DNA from: Anoplolepis gracilipes
Lineage: Eukaryota; Arthropoda; Insecta; Hymenoptera; Formicidae
DNA length: 64,000 bases
Direction of reading: 5' to 3'
Assembly: GCF_047496725.1 (NCBI RefSeq)
Contig: NC_132977.1
Coordinates: forward strand, 9,461,501-9,525,500
Position numbers and translations under genes: made by a program. The notes beneath the pieces were generated by a model, which was not told the origin of the DNA, ran no database searches, and saw only the letters and a list, made by a program, of their open reading frames with translations. Below, one piece after another: positions 11,713 to 24,200 of the stretch (its first letter is position 1; the number at the start of each line of letters is the position of its first letter).

Positions 11713-12996
11713 GACAATCTAGTTTTATGAACCATATTTTAACAACCGAATGGTTTTTTATACATGCTGCCAGAATCTGTAATTTGCTTTCTTATAACTT
11801 TTCTATATTAATTAAAAAACATATGTTATCTAAATATATTCAATATCTTTTCCTTGTATATATTATGAGTGTAAATATATATGCAGTATTTTTTAAAGAT
11901 TATAAATAAACTTGCGATATAAAGAGTTAAAAGTTTTATTTTGCACTCCTGATTCAGTTAATCATATGTAATTCAATATGTACATGTAAATTATATTAAA
12001 TAACCTTGCACTATTTTATTTGTATTAAGACAATTATTAAGATAATAGTTACAATGTGTATTTATATTTATATATGAAATTATTTTATAATCAATGTGTC
12101 AAGTGCAAATTATAAATCACTTTAATTGATCAAGAGAAATGTGAGAGAAAGTATATTTAATAAATCAAAATTGAAAAAGAAAAAAAGCATTAAAATTATT
12201 TTCTCGACTTTTAAAAAATTAGGAGGGAAGTAATTGAAAAAAATTGTTGCTATCATATCTTATAATAAGATATGATATAACGATAATTATTTTTTATTGC
12301 GTGCATATCAAATGTGCGACTTGTACGGTTAGTAATAATAAGATATGTGTGCTTATTATTTTGTAGTTTTATAATTATCGTAATGGAATTAAATGCAATA
12401 TGTCAAGTGTTGTTTAACGACCATAATCAAATTCTTCTTGTGTAATTCAAAATCATATAATTCTGATATAAAATGTATGAAATTATCAATACTATTTGTT
12501 TTATACAAATATTTTGTTAACGAAGAGGGCAGCTGAGTGAATATTTGTTTTCAATTATCTGTGTTACGTATATATATTACGATGAAAAAAAAATAATGTA
12601 ATAATTTGGTAAAATAAGTTAAAAAAGTGCTCTATTAGTGCATAAGAATATAGAATATTGCCTATTTCTATTTATTATTATTTGCAATATTGCGAGAGAA
12701 TATAATTATAATCATAATCACATTAATTTTAATTTTAATGACAAAAGAAATAGATATAACGAAAATTGATTATTTCAATAGATAGATTGTTCAATTTTCA
12801 AGATGTATATTTTTCCGAAAATTTCACAGCTTATCTATATATTGTACTTTCTTTCATTTTTTTGACGATTATATATCGCAATGAAACGTAACGATCTCTC
12901 GCGATGCCAATTCCTGTGCCTGATTTTTTTTAAATATTAGAGACATCAAGGTTTCTCCCCACACTCAACTTTTCCCCTACCAACGCAACACGTGGC
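11713..12996. other. Med10 3' UTR and AT-rich spacer
   Basis: No gene seen. It contains a perfect 12-bp inverted repeat with a 3-base loop (12251-12262 / 12266-12277, TATCATATCTTA arms). The last ~100 bp before 12997 are less AT-rich and probably carry the hexosaminidase promoter or 5' UTR. Confidence 0.5.
11905..11910 (+). terminator. Poly(A) signal AATAAA of Med10
   Basis: This is the first canonical signal, about 190 bp past the stop codon. Confidence 0.6.
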
Positions 12997-15900
12997 ATGA
13001 ATGTAATCTTTCAGCGTAAGATAAAATCATTCTCCCGGCGACAATCGAGTCTTCGACGGACAGTAGCCCTGGCGATCACTTTAAGCGGCATGTTTGCTCT
13101 ACTGATCGTCGTCCTTGCGCTTGGTGAAGTAATTGTCAATCAGGCCCAGGAGTATACGTGAGTATCGAGCTAGATTGATATTACACACATATACACATTC
13201 TAACTTCATCGATATTTCAATCTTTTTAATTTTATAAGTCCAAGAGAAAATCAATTGTCGCGTATAAATATACAGAGATATTATTTTCGCGCTTTCGATG
13301 GTGAATAACGTTTGGTACCAAAGATTCAATGTTGAAAATCGATACAATTTTGATAAATAAAATTTTTGGTGAACATTCAGCGATTTTTGATACCATACAT
13401 TATTTTCTCTTATTATCGTTTGTTTCATTGATGGAGAATGCGAATTGTACACTTTTAAAAGTCAAATAATAACGTCGGGTCCAACGGTGAATGTTAGTTT
13501 TAAGTCGAAAGGTAATTCACTTGGTGTATACGGTGAAAGCAACAGGTGGGTGGGATTCATTGAGAAATAGACCGCATCGGAGATCTTCCCGAGGTTCGGA
13601 AACGTTTAAAAAGATGATGGAGTTTACTGTTTTTTTTTTTTTCTGCCACTCTCGGGCTTGGATACACACTCGTAATCTGCATTTAGAAATCCTTTCACGT
13701 ACCGTCATAACGGTGAAATATAATTTGCCATTCGTTTTCTCTTGACAATGGGAATTATTTTTGACGCTTGATGAGAAAAATTGTAGATAAAACATATATT
13801 TATATAATTTAATATAATTTTCAACTCAGAGGTAATAATGGCAAATAAAACGATGCAGATGCAGTAAAATATAATTTGCTATACTTGTTTTTAAAAGAGA
13901 ATTCTTTTTTTAATATAGATTGAATCTTAAACGTGAAATATCGTAAATAATATTTGATAATCAAGCATTAATTTTTAATAATATTTTTAATTTGACTAAT
14001 GACAAAATAATTAATATTCTTTTAATGATATCTTACATTACTTGGTTATTGATATAATTTCATGAGAGAATCCATATTCTATTTACATAAAGATATACCT
14101 AATTAATATACACTTTATTTATATTTTTTTTCAAGCAACAATATTAGATTCTGGATATTACCATTTTCTATTGCAATTAATGCGGTTAGTGCTAGATGTA
14201 ATGTTTGCATTGCTGCAAAAGGGCAGCATTTTGAACAATATTTGCATTAAATAGATGATAACATGAATAAAATGTAAATAAATAAGTCAAAAAACAAAAA
14301 CTTATTTTGTTTCTTTTTTTGCGATTTTCTCCAAAAAATGGAGCAAAAACGAGCAAATCTCTAAAGGACTTTCTGTCTTAGTTCTTTGGTCCCCAAAGTT
14401 TTGCCATTTAAATTGGGGACATCCTGTATAGACAAATTTTGCGATACACAAAATTGTTTTATATTAGTTCTTAATTTATAGGCACCATGTTTTAGCGATT
14501 AATCAAATTATCATCGATATACGCTGCATCAGATTAAAAAATCACGAGAAAATTATATAAAATCAACACTTATATAAAAATAAGGAAAACAATCGGTTTA
14601 ATAAAACTTATAATAAATGAGAAAATTTTTTCGCAATATAGAAAACATCTGGCAAAAATATTTTTTCTTCAAATTACAGCTCTCCTTGGCATTATAAGTG
14701 CAACGGTGGTCTCTGCAAGAAGGTGTTGATCACGGAACAGGATGTCAACCCGGTTGCTCTCAGCGTATGCCAATTGTCCTGCGGTGAAGCTGGTACTCTT
14801 TGGCCGAAACCGACAGGATTCCTTTCTCTCGGCAAGACCGTGGCCCCGGTTAATCCCGAGAACATTGTACTGACCGGAATCTTCACACAAACGGTAGTGG
14901 GAAAGCTTCTTCAGAGGAACATAGATCGTTTAAAGGAGGGCGCGAAAAAACTCGGCGGTTCTGTAACTCCGAAAACTGGCGGCGTAAGATTGGTGATTCG
15001 CTTCAACGAAGGAATCAATCTCAACGATGCCAAGTTGACCTTGGATACAGACGAGAGCTATACTCTCCAAGTTGCTATGGTCAACGGACAGGTAAGTTGT
15101 AAAAAGAAAGAAGCGCGCGTCGTGTTGAATAAATTATTTATTTTGAATTCTCATTAAATCGTCGACCGACGCTTCTGCGTCCAACTGTAATTTATGCGTG
15201 TCGTATTTGGACTTCGAAAATAGAACTGCCCGTTTTTTATATAAATAAAAGAGTTACAGATAAATATGAGACACGAATAGTTTAAGATAAATGAGATACG
15301 ACAAAAATGCAAATATAAATGTGTACATTAAAAACTAAAATATTTATACTAACAATAAGAGATTTTATAGATGATAATTCTGTCCAAGCATTATTGTCAC
15401 CATTATTTTCGTGATTGTCATTAGATGTTTGGAGTTTAGAAACAATAAGTTTTTTGTGCATATATTCGGGAGAGAAATAAAGCTGTACATATATATATAC
15501 AAACAGGATAATATATTGTATTTCATCGTTAATTTTTGCGTTAAATTCCGCTAATGTGATTTTAATACAATATGTCGATCATGCCGGAATTAAAATCATT
15601 AAAATTTTTCGTTTGATGGAGAGATGATATATTTCGTTCTGCATATTGTTATCGTTTCTATTTTTAGCGGTTCGAGAAAAACGTCGAGAAAAATTAAAAC
15701 TTTGTATATCTGGATTTACTTCTAATAAGATACATCTAAATAATTAAAGTTTGTTGAAACGAATTCTAGGTAGAGGCTGACATCAAGGCAAAGACATATT
15801 TCGGAGCTCGACATGCCACAGAGACTCTTAGCCAGCTGATTGTCTTCGATGATCTGCGCAATCAAATTCAAATAGCCAATGAAGCGTACATCGAGGATGG

Positions 15901-17002
15901 TCCAAAGTATCCCTACCGTGGAATCCTTCTGGACACGGCTCGAAACTACGTCGACAAACAGACGATCCTACGAACAATCGATGGCATAGCCATGTCCAAG
16001 TTAAACACCTTCCACTGGCACATCACCGACTCCCAGAGCTTTCCCTATGTCAGTAGAACGTGGCCAGATTTTGCCAAGTACGGTAGCTATAGGCCAACCA
16101 AGATCTACACGCCCGAGACGATCAGGGAAATCATTGACTATGCTCTGGTCCGCGGTGTCAGGGTTCTGCCAGAGTTTGACGCACCTGCGCACGTCGGCGA
16201 AGGTTGGCAATGGGTAAGTAATAACTTGCATATTTGTTGTGTAATAGATAATAGATCTCTTATCCGATACATAATTATTTTTATCTAAAAATTATTGTGA
16301 GATAATTCTTATTATTAAGAAAAAGCTTTATTATTATTAGCTATATTTAATATTAGCTATATTTTTATTATTATTAGCTATTTATTATTAATAAATAAGT
16401 TTAGCGTGAAAGCATACATTTTTAAATTTATTATGGCGTAAATAAAAACTTTCATAAAAAAAGGATAAGATTTAGTTTAAATGTTTTATAACAAAAATTG
16501 TATTAATACAAATTTTATCTTCAATAATTTTAGCCAATGAAAATTTTGTGCAATTCAATTAATAATGAATAATAAAAAATAATGTTTTTCGATGATCTAA
16601 AAAAACATGTTTGCGCATTCAAGATAAGCGCAAAAGAGACTCGTTCAACTGTAGAGACTGGTTTCTTTTTAATTTCTGTTTTTTTTTTTGCAAACTGCAT
16701 CAATGCTTCTTATTCTTACATTCTTATGCATCTTAATGACTAATTGCCATCACAGATCAAACAGTCTGTTTGAGAGTTAACATCTGTATTTGCGCTAATA
16801 ATCATTAATTAAGAGATGTCACGTATATTGCTCAAGTACAAATGTTGCTTAAAATAATCTTAAATTTATTTGATTAAATAATCGAATGCATACTTTGATT
16901 AGCTGTATATACAATAATAATATAAAGCATACATATTAATTCTATTTAATATAAAATCATAAAATAAAATAAAATGGCAACATATATGTGTTTATGAAAT
17001 AG

Positions 17003-17041
<39 letters not shown>

Positions 17042-18676
17042 TAACAAATATTAATTATTATATATAAAGGTAGCTTTAGAGCCGCGTATCAAACATTTTA
17101 AATTTGTTTGCCACAAGAATTTTATTGTAAAAGCATTTTGGGATGTATGTGTGTAAGTGGGAATTATTTCTAAAATCTTTAATTTTTTATTAAAGAATAT
17201 ATTAAACGTAATTTACTATTTTTCTTCATGTTTATACAAGGTTGGCGACAACGCGACAGTTTGTTTCAAAGCCGAGCCCTGGATGAACTATTGCGTGGAA
17301 CCGCCATGCGGTCAGCTGAATCCTACCAGCGAGAGGATATACGAAGTCCTCGAAGGAATCTACAATGACATGATAGAAGATTTTGGACAGCCGGACATCT
17401 TCCACATGGGCGGCGATGAAGTGAATATCAACTGTTGGAGATCTACGAATATTATCACTAACTGGATGCTGAAAAAAGGATGGGATCTTAGCGACAGCAG
17501 CTTCTATCTATTGTGGGATTACTTCCAGGAGAAAGCTCTGGAAAAACTGAAGAACGCCAACGGTGGTAAGGATATCCCGGCCATCCTGTGGACCAGCGGA
17601 CTCACTAGCGAAGAGAATATTCATCACATCGATCCTAAAAAATATATCATTCAGATTTGGACGACTGGTGACGACGCAACTATTGGGAGACTGCTGCGTA
17701 ATGACTTTAAAATCATTTTTTCAAATTACGATGCTCTATATCTTGACTGTGGGTAAGAAGAATTAATGGATTATAATAACTCATTAATATATATTTTTTT
17801 AAGTTTTCTGTAAAGAATTAAAGAGCCTTAAAATGTCTGATTAATGTATTACATGATTTAAATAATCTTTAAATAGATTTAATATGTAATATACGTAGAT
17901 GCCACTCTGAAAAAAAGAATTAAATAATTAATATACATATAATATTAATTATGTACACATTATTAATATTCATATATATTCATATATATTGTATAAAATT
18001 ATGGTTTATGTATTAAGTATATTTTATAAATACAAATTAATTTTTTTTATAGATTTGGAGCTTGGGTAGGCGAAGGTGTCAACTGGTGCTCACCATATAA
18101 GGGTTGGCAAAAGATTTACGATAATTCTCCACTACAAATGGTTAATAAGCAAGGATACGAAAACAAGAAGCATCTTATTCTAGGTAAAATATGTTCAAAT
18201 TTTATCAGCAGCGCTATGAATTGTTATGAATATCATGAGATAAAATGTTGACTAATTGTAAGATCGTATTGAAATAATGATTGTCTTATTTAATATCATA
18301 ATACTTGTAAAAAGAACAATACATTTAAAAATTCTTTCATCAATATATAGATCGAATTTATCAAATCTGAATTTACATAAAAAATTTTCCTTTATAATAT
18401 TAATATCGCAAGTAATTGCAAATAATTGATCTAATACGTACAGGTGGAGAAGCTGCGCTTTGGACCGAACAGGTGGACAGCACATCCACCGATTCGAGAT
18501 TGTGGCCGAGATCAGCCGCAATGGCCGAGAGATTGTGGAGTGAGCCGGATTCCAGTTGGATTCACGCTGAGCAGAGGATGTTGAGACAACGCGAGAGACT
18601 TGTCGAACGTGGAATTGATGCAGATAGCTTGGAACCCGAATGGTGTTTGCAAAACCAAGGCTCGTGTTACGCATAA
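12997..18676 (+). CDS. GH20 beta-N-acetylglucosaminidase (chitooligosaccharidolytic, insect NAG group I), 6 exons
   Basis: Exons are 12997-13157, 14680-15091, 15770-16213, 17241-17752, 18053-18183 and 18444-18676, in one frame of 630 residues. The enzyme removes terminal GlcNAc from chitin oligomers and works with chitinases in cuticle and gut-lining turnover. Residues 23-50 are hydrophobic, then mature protein begins near WHYKCNGGLCKK. A zincin-like domain follows (LWPKPTG to about 190), then the TIM barrel (PYRGILLDTARNY, HWHITDSQSFP, LPEFDAPAH). The catalytic Asp-Glu pair is D398-E399 in HMGGDEV. Substrate-site blocks include WTTG, NYDALYLDCG and WVGEGVNW. The C-terminus EPEWCLQNQGSCYA is typical of the moth Hex1/NAG1 group rather than lysosomal or fused-lobes types. 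Met32 is an alternative start (see findings). Confidence 0.95.
17008..17037. repeat. (AT)n microsatellite in hexosaminidase intron 3
   Basis: About 15 uninterrupted AT units lie some 200 bp before exon 4. Confidence 0.9.
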
Positions 18677-18733
18677 ATCTTGGACGGTTCATTTCTACGC
18701 AACCTCATTATTTTTACATGTATCTCATCTTAG

Positions 18734-18739
18734 AATAAA
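18734..18739 (+). terminator. Poly(A) signal AATAAA of the hexosaminidase
   Basis: AATAAA lies 58 bp after the stop codon. Confidence 0.6.
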
Positions 18740-19969
18740 TCACAGCTGTTTTTATCTTATTATATATTGTTTTATTTCTTTCTTGTTAAAAAACTTAATT
18801 GATATTGATCGTTCTGACTTCAGAATTTGATTTATTATCGATTTTAATGAAGACATAAATTACCGTGTAAAAGTAAATTTTTTAAAAAATTTGAATTTAT
18901 TATTCCACGTATTAAAATTTAATATTTATATATTTATAAACAAAAACAGTTGAATAATTAATAAATCATATTATAAAGATTGATTCGATAATATTTTATT
19001 TGTATGTCATGTAAAATTCATATATCTTATTCTATAAAAATTGATAACGTTATAATTGAAATAAATTTAATGATGGTATTTCTCTCTTTATTCATATAAT
19101 TCACAATATCTTCAAACTGTGAAGAAAGGCAATAAATGCCGGTATAAAGCAATCTCGTACAACGATGGTATCGGGATGATTGATTGAGTTCTCGTTGTTT
19201 CTCTCGATAGAGAGATGAAATTGTGTTTATCCAAAATCTGCATATATTGCAGCTGTCAAAGTGAATTAATTATGAATATATATAGGTATGCATTTTATAT
19301 ATGTGTATACAAATAATTTCTATTTGCAGGTACGATGTAACGTTATTTATGATCATTGATCATAAGTCGAAAATTGAATTGAGTTGACGCTTGAAATTTA
19401 TCTGCAACCATTCTGTGGAGTCTTGCAAGATACACGTAGATGAGATGTCTCATTGTTAATAACATAAAACTATTTTGAGAACACAATAATTATTCTTTCG
19501 CTACTTCCTTTGTTCAATTAAGTATAGGAAGAGAACATCAAGAGGATAGGAATCGTGAATACATACGTATTCATATCGTGCCAATTATTCATTTTTTAAA
19601 CAGCAGAGACGATAGATCAATATTCTTGAATATTTGATTGATCCGATTATTATAGTACATTTCTGACAAATGCAACGTTTTTATATTAATTTCTCCCTTT
19701 TTCACACAAGGAGATAAAATCTTATTTATGAATTAAACGAATAAACCTAACATTCACATTTTTCATATTAACAGACAAATCGTTAAAATTCGAGAATCGT
19801 TTGATTTTTATATCTTTTTCATATATATGCTCAAACGAGCATATAAGCAGAATTCTGCTTATTGCAACTTTGACATTTGTTCATGGAGATCATAGAGTGC
19901 CATGGAAAAATTTTACTCGTTCTCGCGAGCAATTAAAAATTTGATTTGACCATTCCAACAATTTGTACT
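18740..19969. other. Convergent spacer between hexosaminidase and adenylyl cyclase 3' ends
   Basis: AT-rich with no gene seen. It probably holds the cyclase 3' UTR. No canonical minus-strand AATAAA is found close to the cyclase stop; the nearest clear one (TTTATT on plus) is near 19,086. Confidence 0.5.
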
Positions 19970-21232
19970 TTAATAGTTTTCCTCCTTGTCATCAAAGGGC
20001 GTTTTCACGAAATAAGTAGTGAGAGTTCCCTTGCCCTTCACATAGGTCGGTCCTCGGCAAATGAGCTCGTACCCGGCATCGATGAGGATCTTGGCAGTGT
20101 CCTCGGTGACTTGAAGCTTGCCCATCTCACCGCAACTGTCCATCCTCGAAGCCACGTTAACTGTGTTTCCCCAAATATCGTACTGTGGCTTTTGAGCTCC
20201 CACGACGCCCGCTATCACAGGACCGTGATTTAATCCTATGACAAGAGATGTTGATTATACTTATACTTTGTTAAGTTAAACAAAATATTCATTATAATAT
20301 TAATAAATTTTATTGATAACTATAATTGACAAATTAACACACGCAATTTTTTACAAATTGTTTTACTAAAAATATTTCTTATTATCATTATGAACGACAC
20401 AATAAGAAGATATTTTTAATAAACTCTTATTAATATGTTATAGCTCTTACTAAGCTTATTTAATTACTATACATATACTAATAATATTAATAATATTTTA
20501 ATGTTATAATAATGTTATATTAATGTTAATAAATAAATTGTCTTCCTTTATTGTTCTAATAATTTTCAATATATTCACCCATCCTCAATTTAAATCTCTG
20601 AAAAGAATCTCTATTGATCTGATCCAAGATTGTCATAAGCGCAATGGCAAACTCGACAAGTACGATTACGTTGTGATCTTGTTGCTTCAGTAAGTCCTAC
20701 ATAAAATAAATAACATAGATAATATTATTTTTAAATCTTCTATCAAAATATAAAAAAATAACAAAAAAATTTTGTATTTTTTATCTTGTAAAATTGTTCT
20801 TTACATTTGTGTGTAAATATGTAAATGAGTTTTTTTTAATTTAGATTAGAGTAAATATTAATTAAACTCAAAATTAATTAAATCAAACCTATTAATTATT
20901 ACAAATATCTTTATAAACAAACCAGAGATTTCAGAAAAAACTAATGATAGTTCGAGATTTTAATCTAGAGTTCTTACCTTGCTATCACCATCTTCTTTTC
21001 CCGGACTTAGGCCAGATGCTAGCATGTAAGTACTACCTATCGTCTTGATCTTTTCAATCCCTGAGAATTTCGGCTTGAGTAAGAGTTTGTCGAAATCGCA
21101 GATGATCTCATTGAGTAAACGCAGACATTCAAGACCTTGCTTGTTTATGTCAGTCTCGTCGTAAAATTCCTTGTAATTTGGAATCGATGCAAACATTACA
21201 GCAATACTGCTGTATCTTTCATGATAGAGCTC
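19970..21232 (-). CDS. Ac76E: Cyclase exons for catalytic domain C2a and C-terminus (residues 796-1007)
   Basis: Three exons: 20978-21232, 20579-20696 and 19970-20235. They carry the adenine-binding Lys and Asp, the catalytic Asn/Arg pair and the KGKG phosphate loop. The protein ends shortly after TYFVKTPFDDK, so there is no long C-terminal tail. Confidence 0.96.
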
Positions 21233-24200
21233 CTATTAATTTAAAATAATGATTATTAGAATTAGATGATAAGTTGCCTATATAACTCTGAGAAAATAGT
21301 CTGAAAAATTTTTACTGGAAATAATTAACTAGGTAATAATTAATAATATCAAAATTAGTCAGTGAAATAATTGTTATTTTGCTAAAAGTATAATTTATAA
21401 TAAAAAAAGTATAATTATTAGAAATGTTATTAATAAATATTATTAAGAAATAATATTTATTAATAGTATTTTTAATAATAATATTATTAAATATTAATAA
21501 ATGTTTAGAGAAAAAAAAAGTAATTAATTTGTTTGTGTTTTCTATTGATATAACCACTATGAATTTTATTGTAATGTGCATCATAATAATGCTTAATTGA
21601 ATTAATTATGTATTTGACTTTGTTACAAAGTATCTGTAAATTTTGATAATTATGATATATAAATGTATAAATTAACTAAATTAAACAATTTCTGATTAAT
21701 TCAATGAGTGATTCCTGATGAAAGATGATATTAATTGTTTAGATATTATAATGGAAATAATAACGAATAACGAATAAAAATAAATAAAAATGAAAGACAA
21801 AAGTTTTTTAGAACTCACTTGAGTAGTCCTCGTAGCTAAAAAATGATCGGCTACGTGAGCCGGCAATATGTTCTCCAGGAGAATTTTATTAATGCCTCTC
21901 ATGGTCTCCACCTCATCCTGCTCGACTCTCAGCTTGCTCTTCCACAGGATATCCGTTCGGGATGTGTATTCCACTTGTCGATCGAGAATGTGAAGTATCA
22001 GACTGATGAGCGCCAGTAGATATCCTACTTGCATTAGATAATGAACGCCATAAAACCTGCAGGAACGTGGCTCACGATAACGGAGTGCTTTTCAGCGAGT
22101 TTGCAATTAATATAAACGTTGCTCGAGTCTCGAGAGTGTCGCATCACTCACTTGATATCAGAACTCTCGTAATACAGCTGAATGACTGGTGCTTGAGAGA
22201 AAATTACGAGTATTACGGCAATAGAAAGAAGCATTACATTCAGTTTCAACAAGAAACCCACCCTCAAGTGGGTCCAGCCAATCACCAATGCTATTGCCGA
22301 GGAATAAATGTACAGCTGAAAATATTATTTATCGAGCAAAATTTAGAAAGTAAATATATATATGTGTATAAGCGTGCTTTGATAGAATCTTATACTAACC
22401 AAAAAAAAAAAAAATAAATAATGAGTAATTTTCAATTAACAAATAACAGAATTGTGTAAAAGTTTATAAAATTAATAGAACAAGAAATATTTTTTTAATA
22501 AGATAAAACATAAAAAGAAAATTAGTAAATAGACTTCAATTAAAAAGTATAATAAATATACAAATTGTTAGAATGTTTTGTGATCTCTTTTTAACTTTCT
22601 CATTGTCAGTAAGAGAAATATCATTTGTTTATTAAACTTGTATCTTCAAATCTCTAATTTTCAATATTAATATTAATGTGGTAATAAAATTATTAAATTA
22701 TAAATGTAATAATAAATTGATTAGACGCGTGAAAGGATATTTAGTAGTACATGCTACAATTTTATCTTTTTTATTATTAAAAGTAATATTATTTTTAAAC
22801 ATACGCACTGGTACGATGTATTTAGCAGTCGGATCGACTTCAATCAAACTAATGACTGATGAGCCGATAGCTAGTAAAGCCGTTATTAAGTACACTGTTA
22901 TTCTGATACCACGGCTAAGTGCGATTCGATTCGTTTCTTCGTCATTGCTAGTGTCGACTTTTCCGCTAAACCATGAAATAGCGGCAAATATAATTAGGGA
23001 TACTAAACCAGCTGCAAAGCAACCATAAACCGCGATGCTTCTGTAAGTAAAAGAGGAAGTTTTTCAAAATATTGAGTAAACATATTTTTCTCATTTATTT
23101 AAAAATGTCATTATATCGATAAGAAAATCGAATATGTAATTAATAGAAGCTGAAATAATTTGCCAATTTAGCATTACATGTGAAAAACTTGTTATTAAGT
23201 TTTAAATTCGTTTAATTAAGTTAAATAAATAAAAGTTATTTAAAGTAAATATTTCCAATAATATAATAATTTTGTATTATTAGTTTCAAAAAGGTAAAAG
23301 TTGTTAAAAGTATCATACGACTGACGATGTAATTTTATTTATAGAGATTCACAGGTATATTGGTTTTATAAGTTTTAATGTTATATCGTCAGGCGGTAAT
23401 ATTTCCGTGAAGTTGAACCGAGTATTAAACATTCGGTTAGCTTGTTACAAGAACTCGCCTTGGTAAATAAATAATCTGGATGCAGAACATGATCATGTAA
23501 ACCACGTTGGAAGCCACGACGTACCAAGGGTATTGCTCATCCCTCTGTTCTTGATACAACTGTTCTTGACTTTTATCTTTGAACCAATAAGTAAAGGGTG
23601 ACATCCCTTCACTTCCACCGCACCATTGTCTATATAGTAGAAAAAAATTTAAAAACGTTCTTATATATTGCATAAATTATATAATTGATTTACTTTCATT
23701 AACAGTATGATTCTCTTATTTGTTGCGTCAAAATCATATTTATTTGAAGAATTATATTGAAGCATTAATAACAGTTACGTATATGTACCGCGTGTGCCAC
23801 ACATTACGGAGAGAAGAGTGACATAATGCAGAGAAATAATTGTTATTTTGAATCATTAAATTTAGCCATCAATTTGAATAATTAAAATCAACGCATATTA
23901 TATGCGATATCAAATAAACAATCTTAATTTATGTTGATTCGATTGACATAAATCAATTAAAATATGTGTAACTCACTGCATGTCAAAGCAGCTGGCATTG
24001 TTCGCCAATAGATTTGATTCAATCATTGCGATGCTCTGTCGAGAAATAAAAGCAGCGCATTTTTTAATTATTTTATTAAAACTATTTATATTAATACAAT
24101 AAAAATAACAACTTACTGTTAGGCCAATATTTTTCGCTAACGTTGCTTCCGCTATATTAGCGAAAGGTTTGTCCGCACCCCAACATTCCACGTATTTTGT

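Noticed and set aside
20960..21196. Possibility that separate short cyclase-like ORFs are fragments of a pseudogene or of several cyclase genes
   Set aside because: All 19 exons join with matching phases and splice sites into one continuous AC2-like protein with every catalytic residue present.
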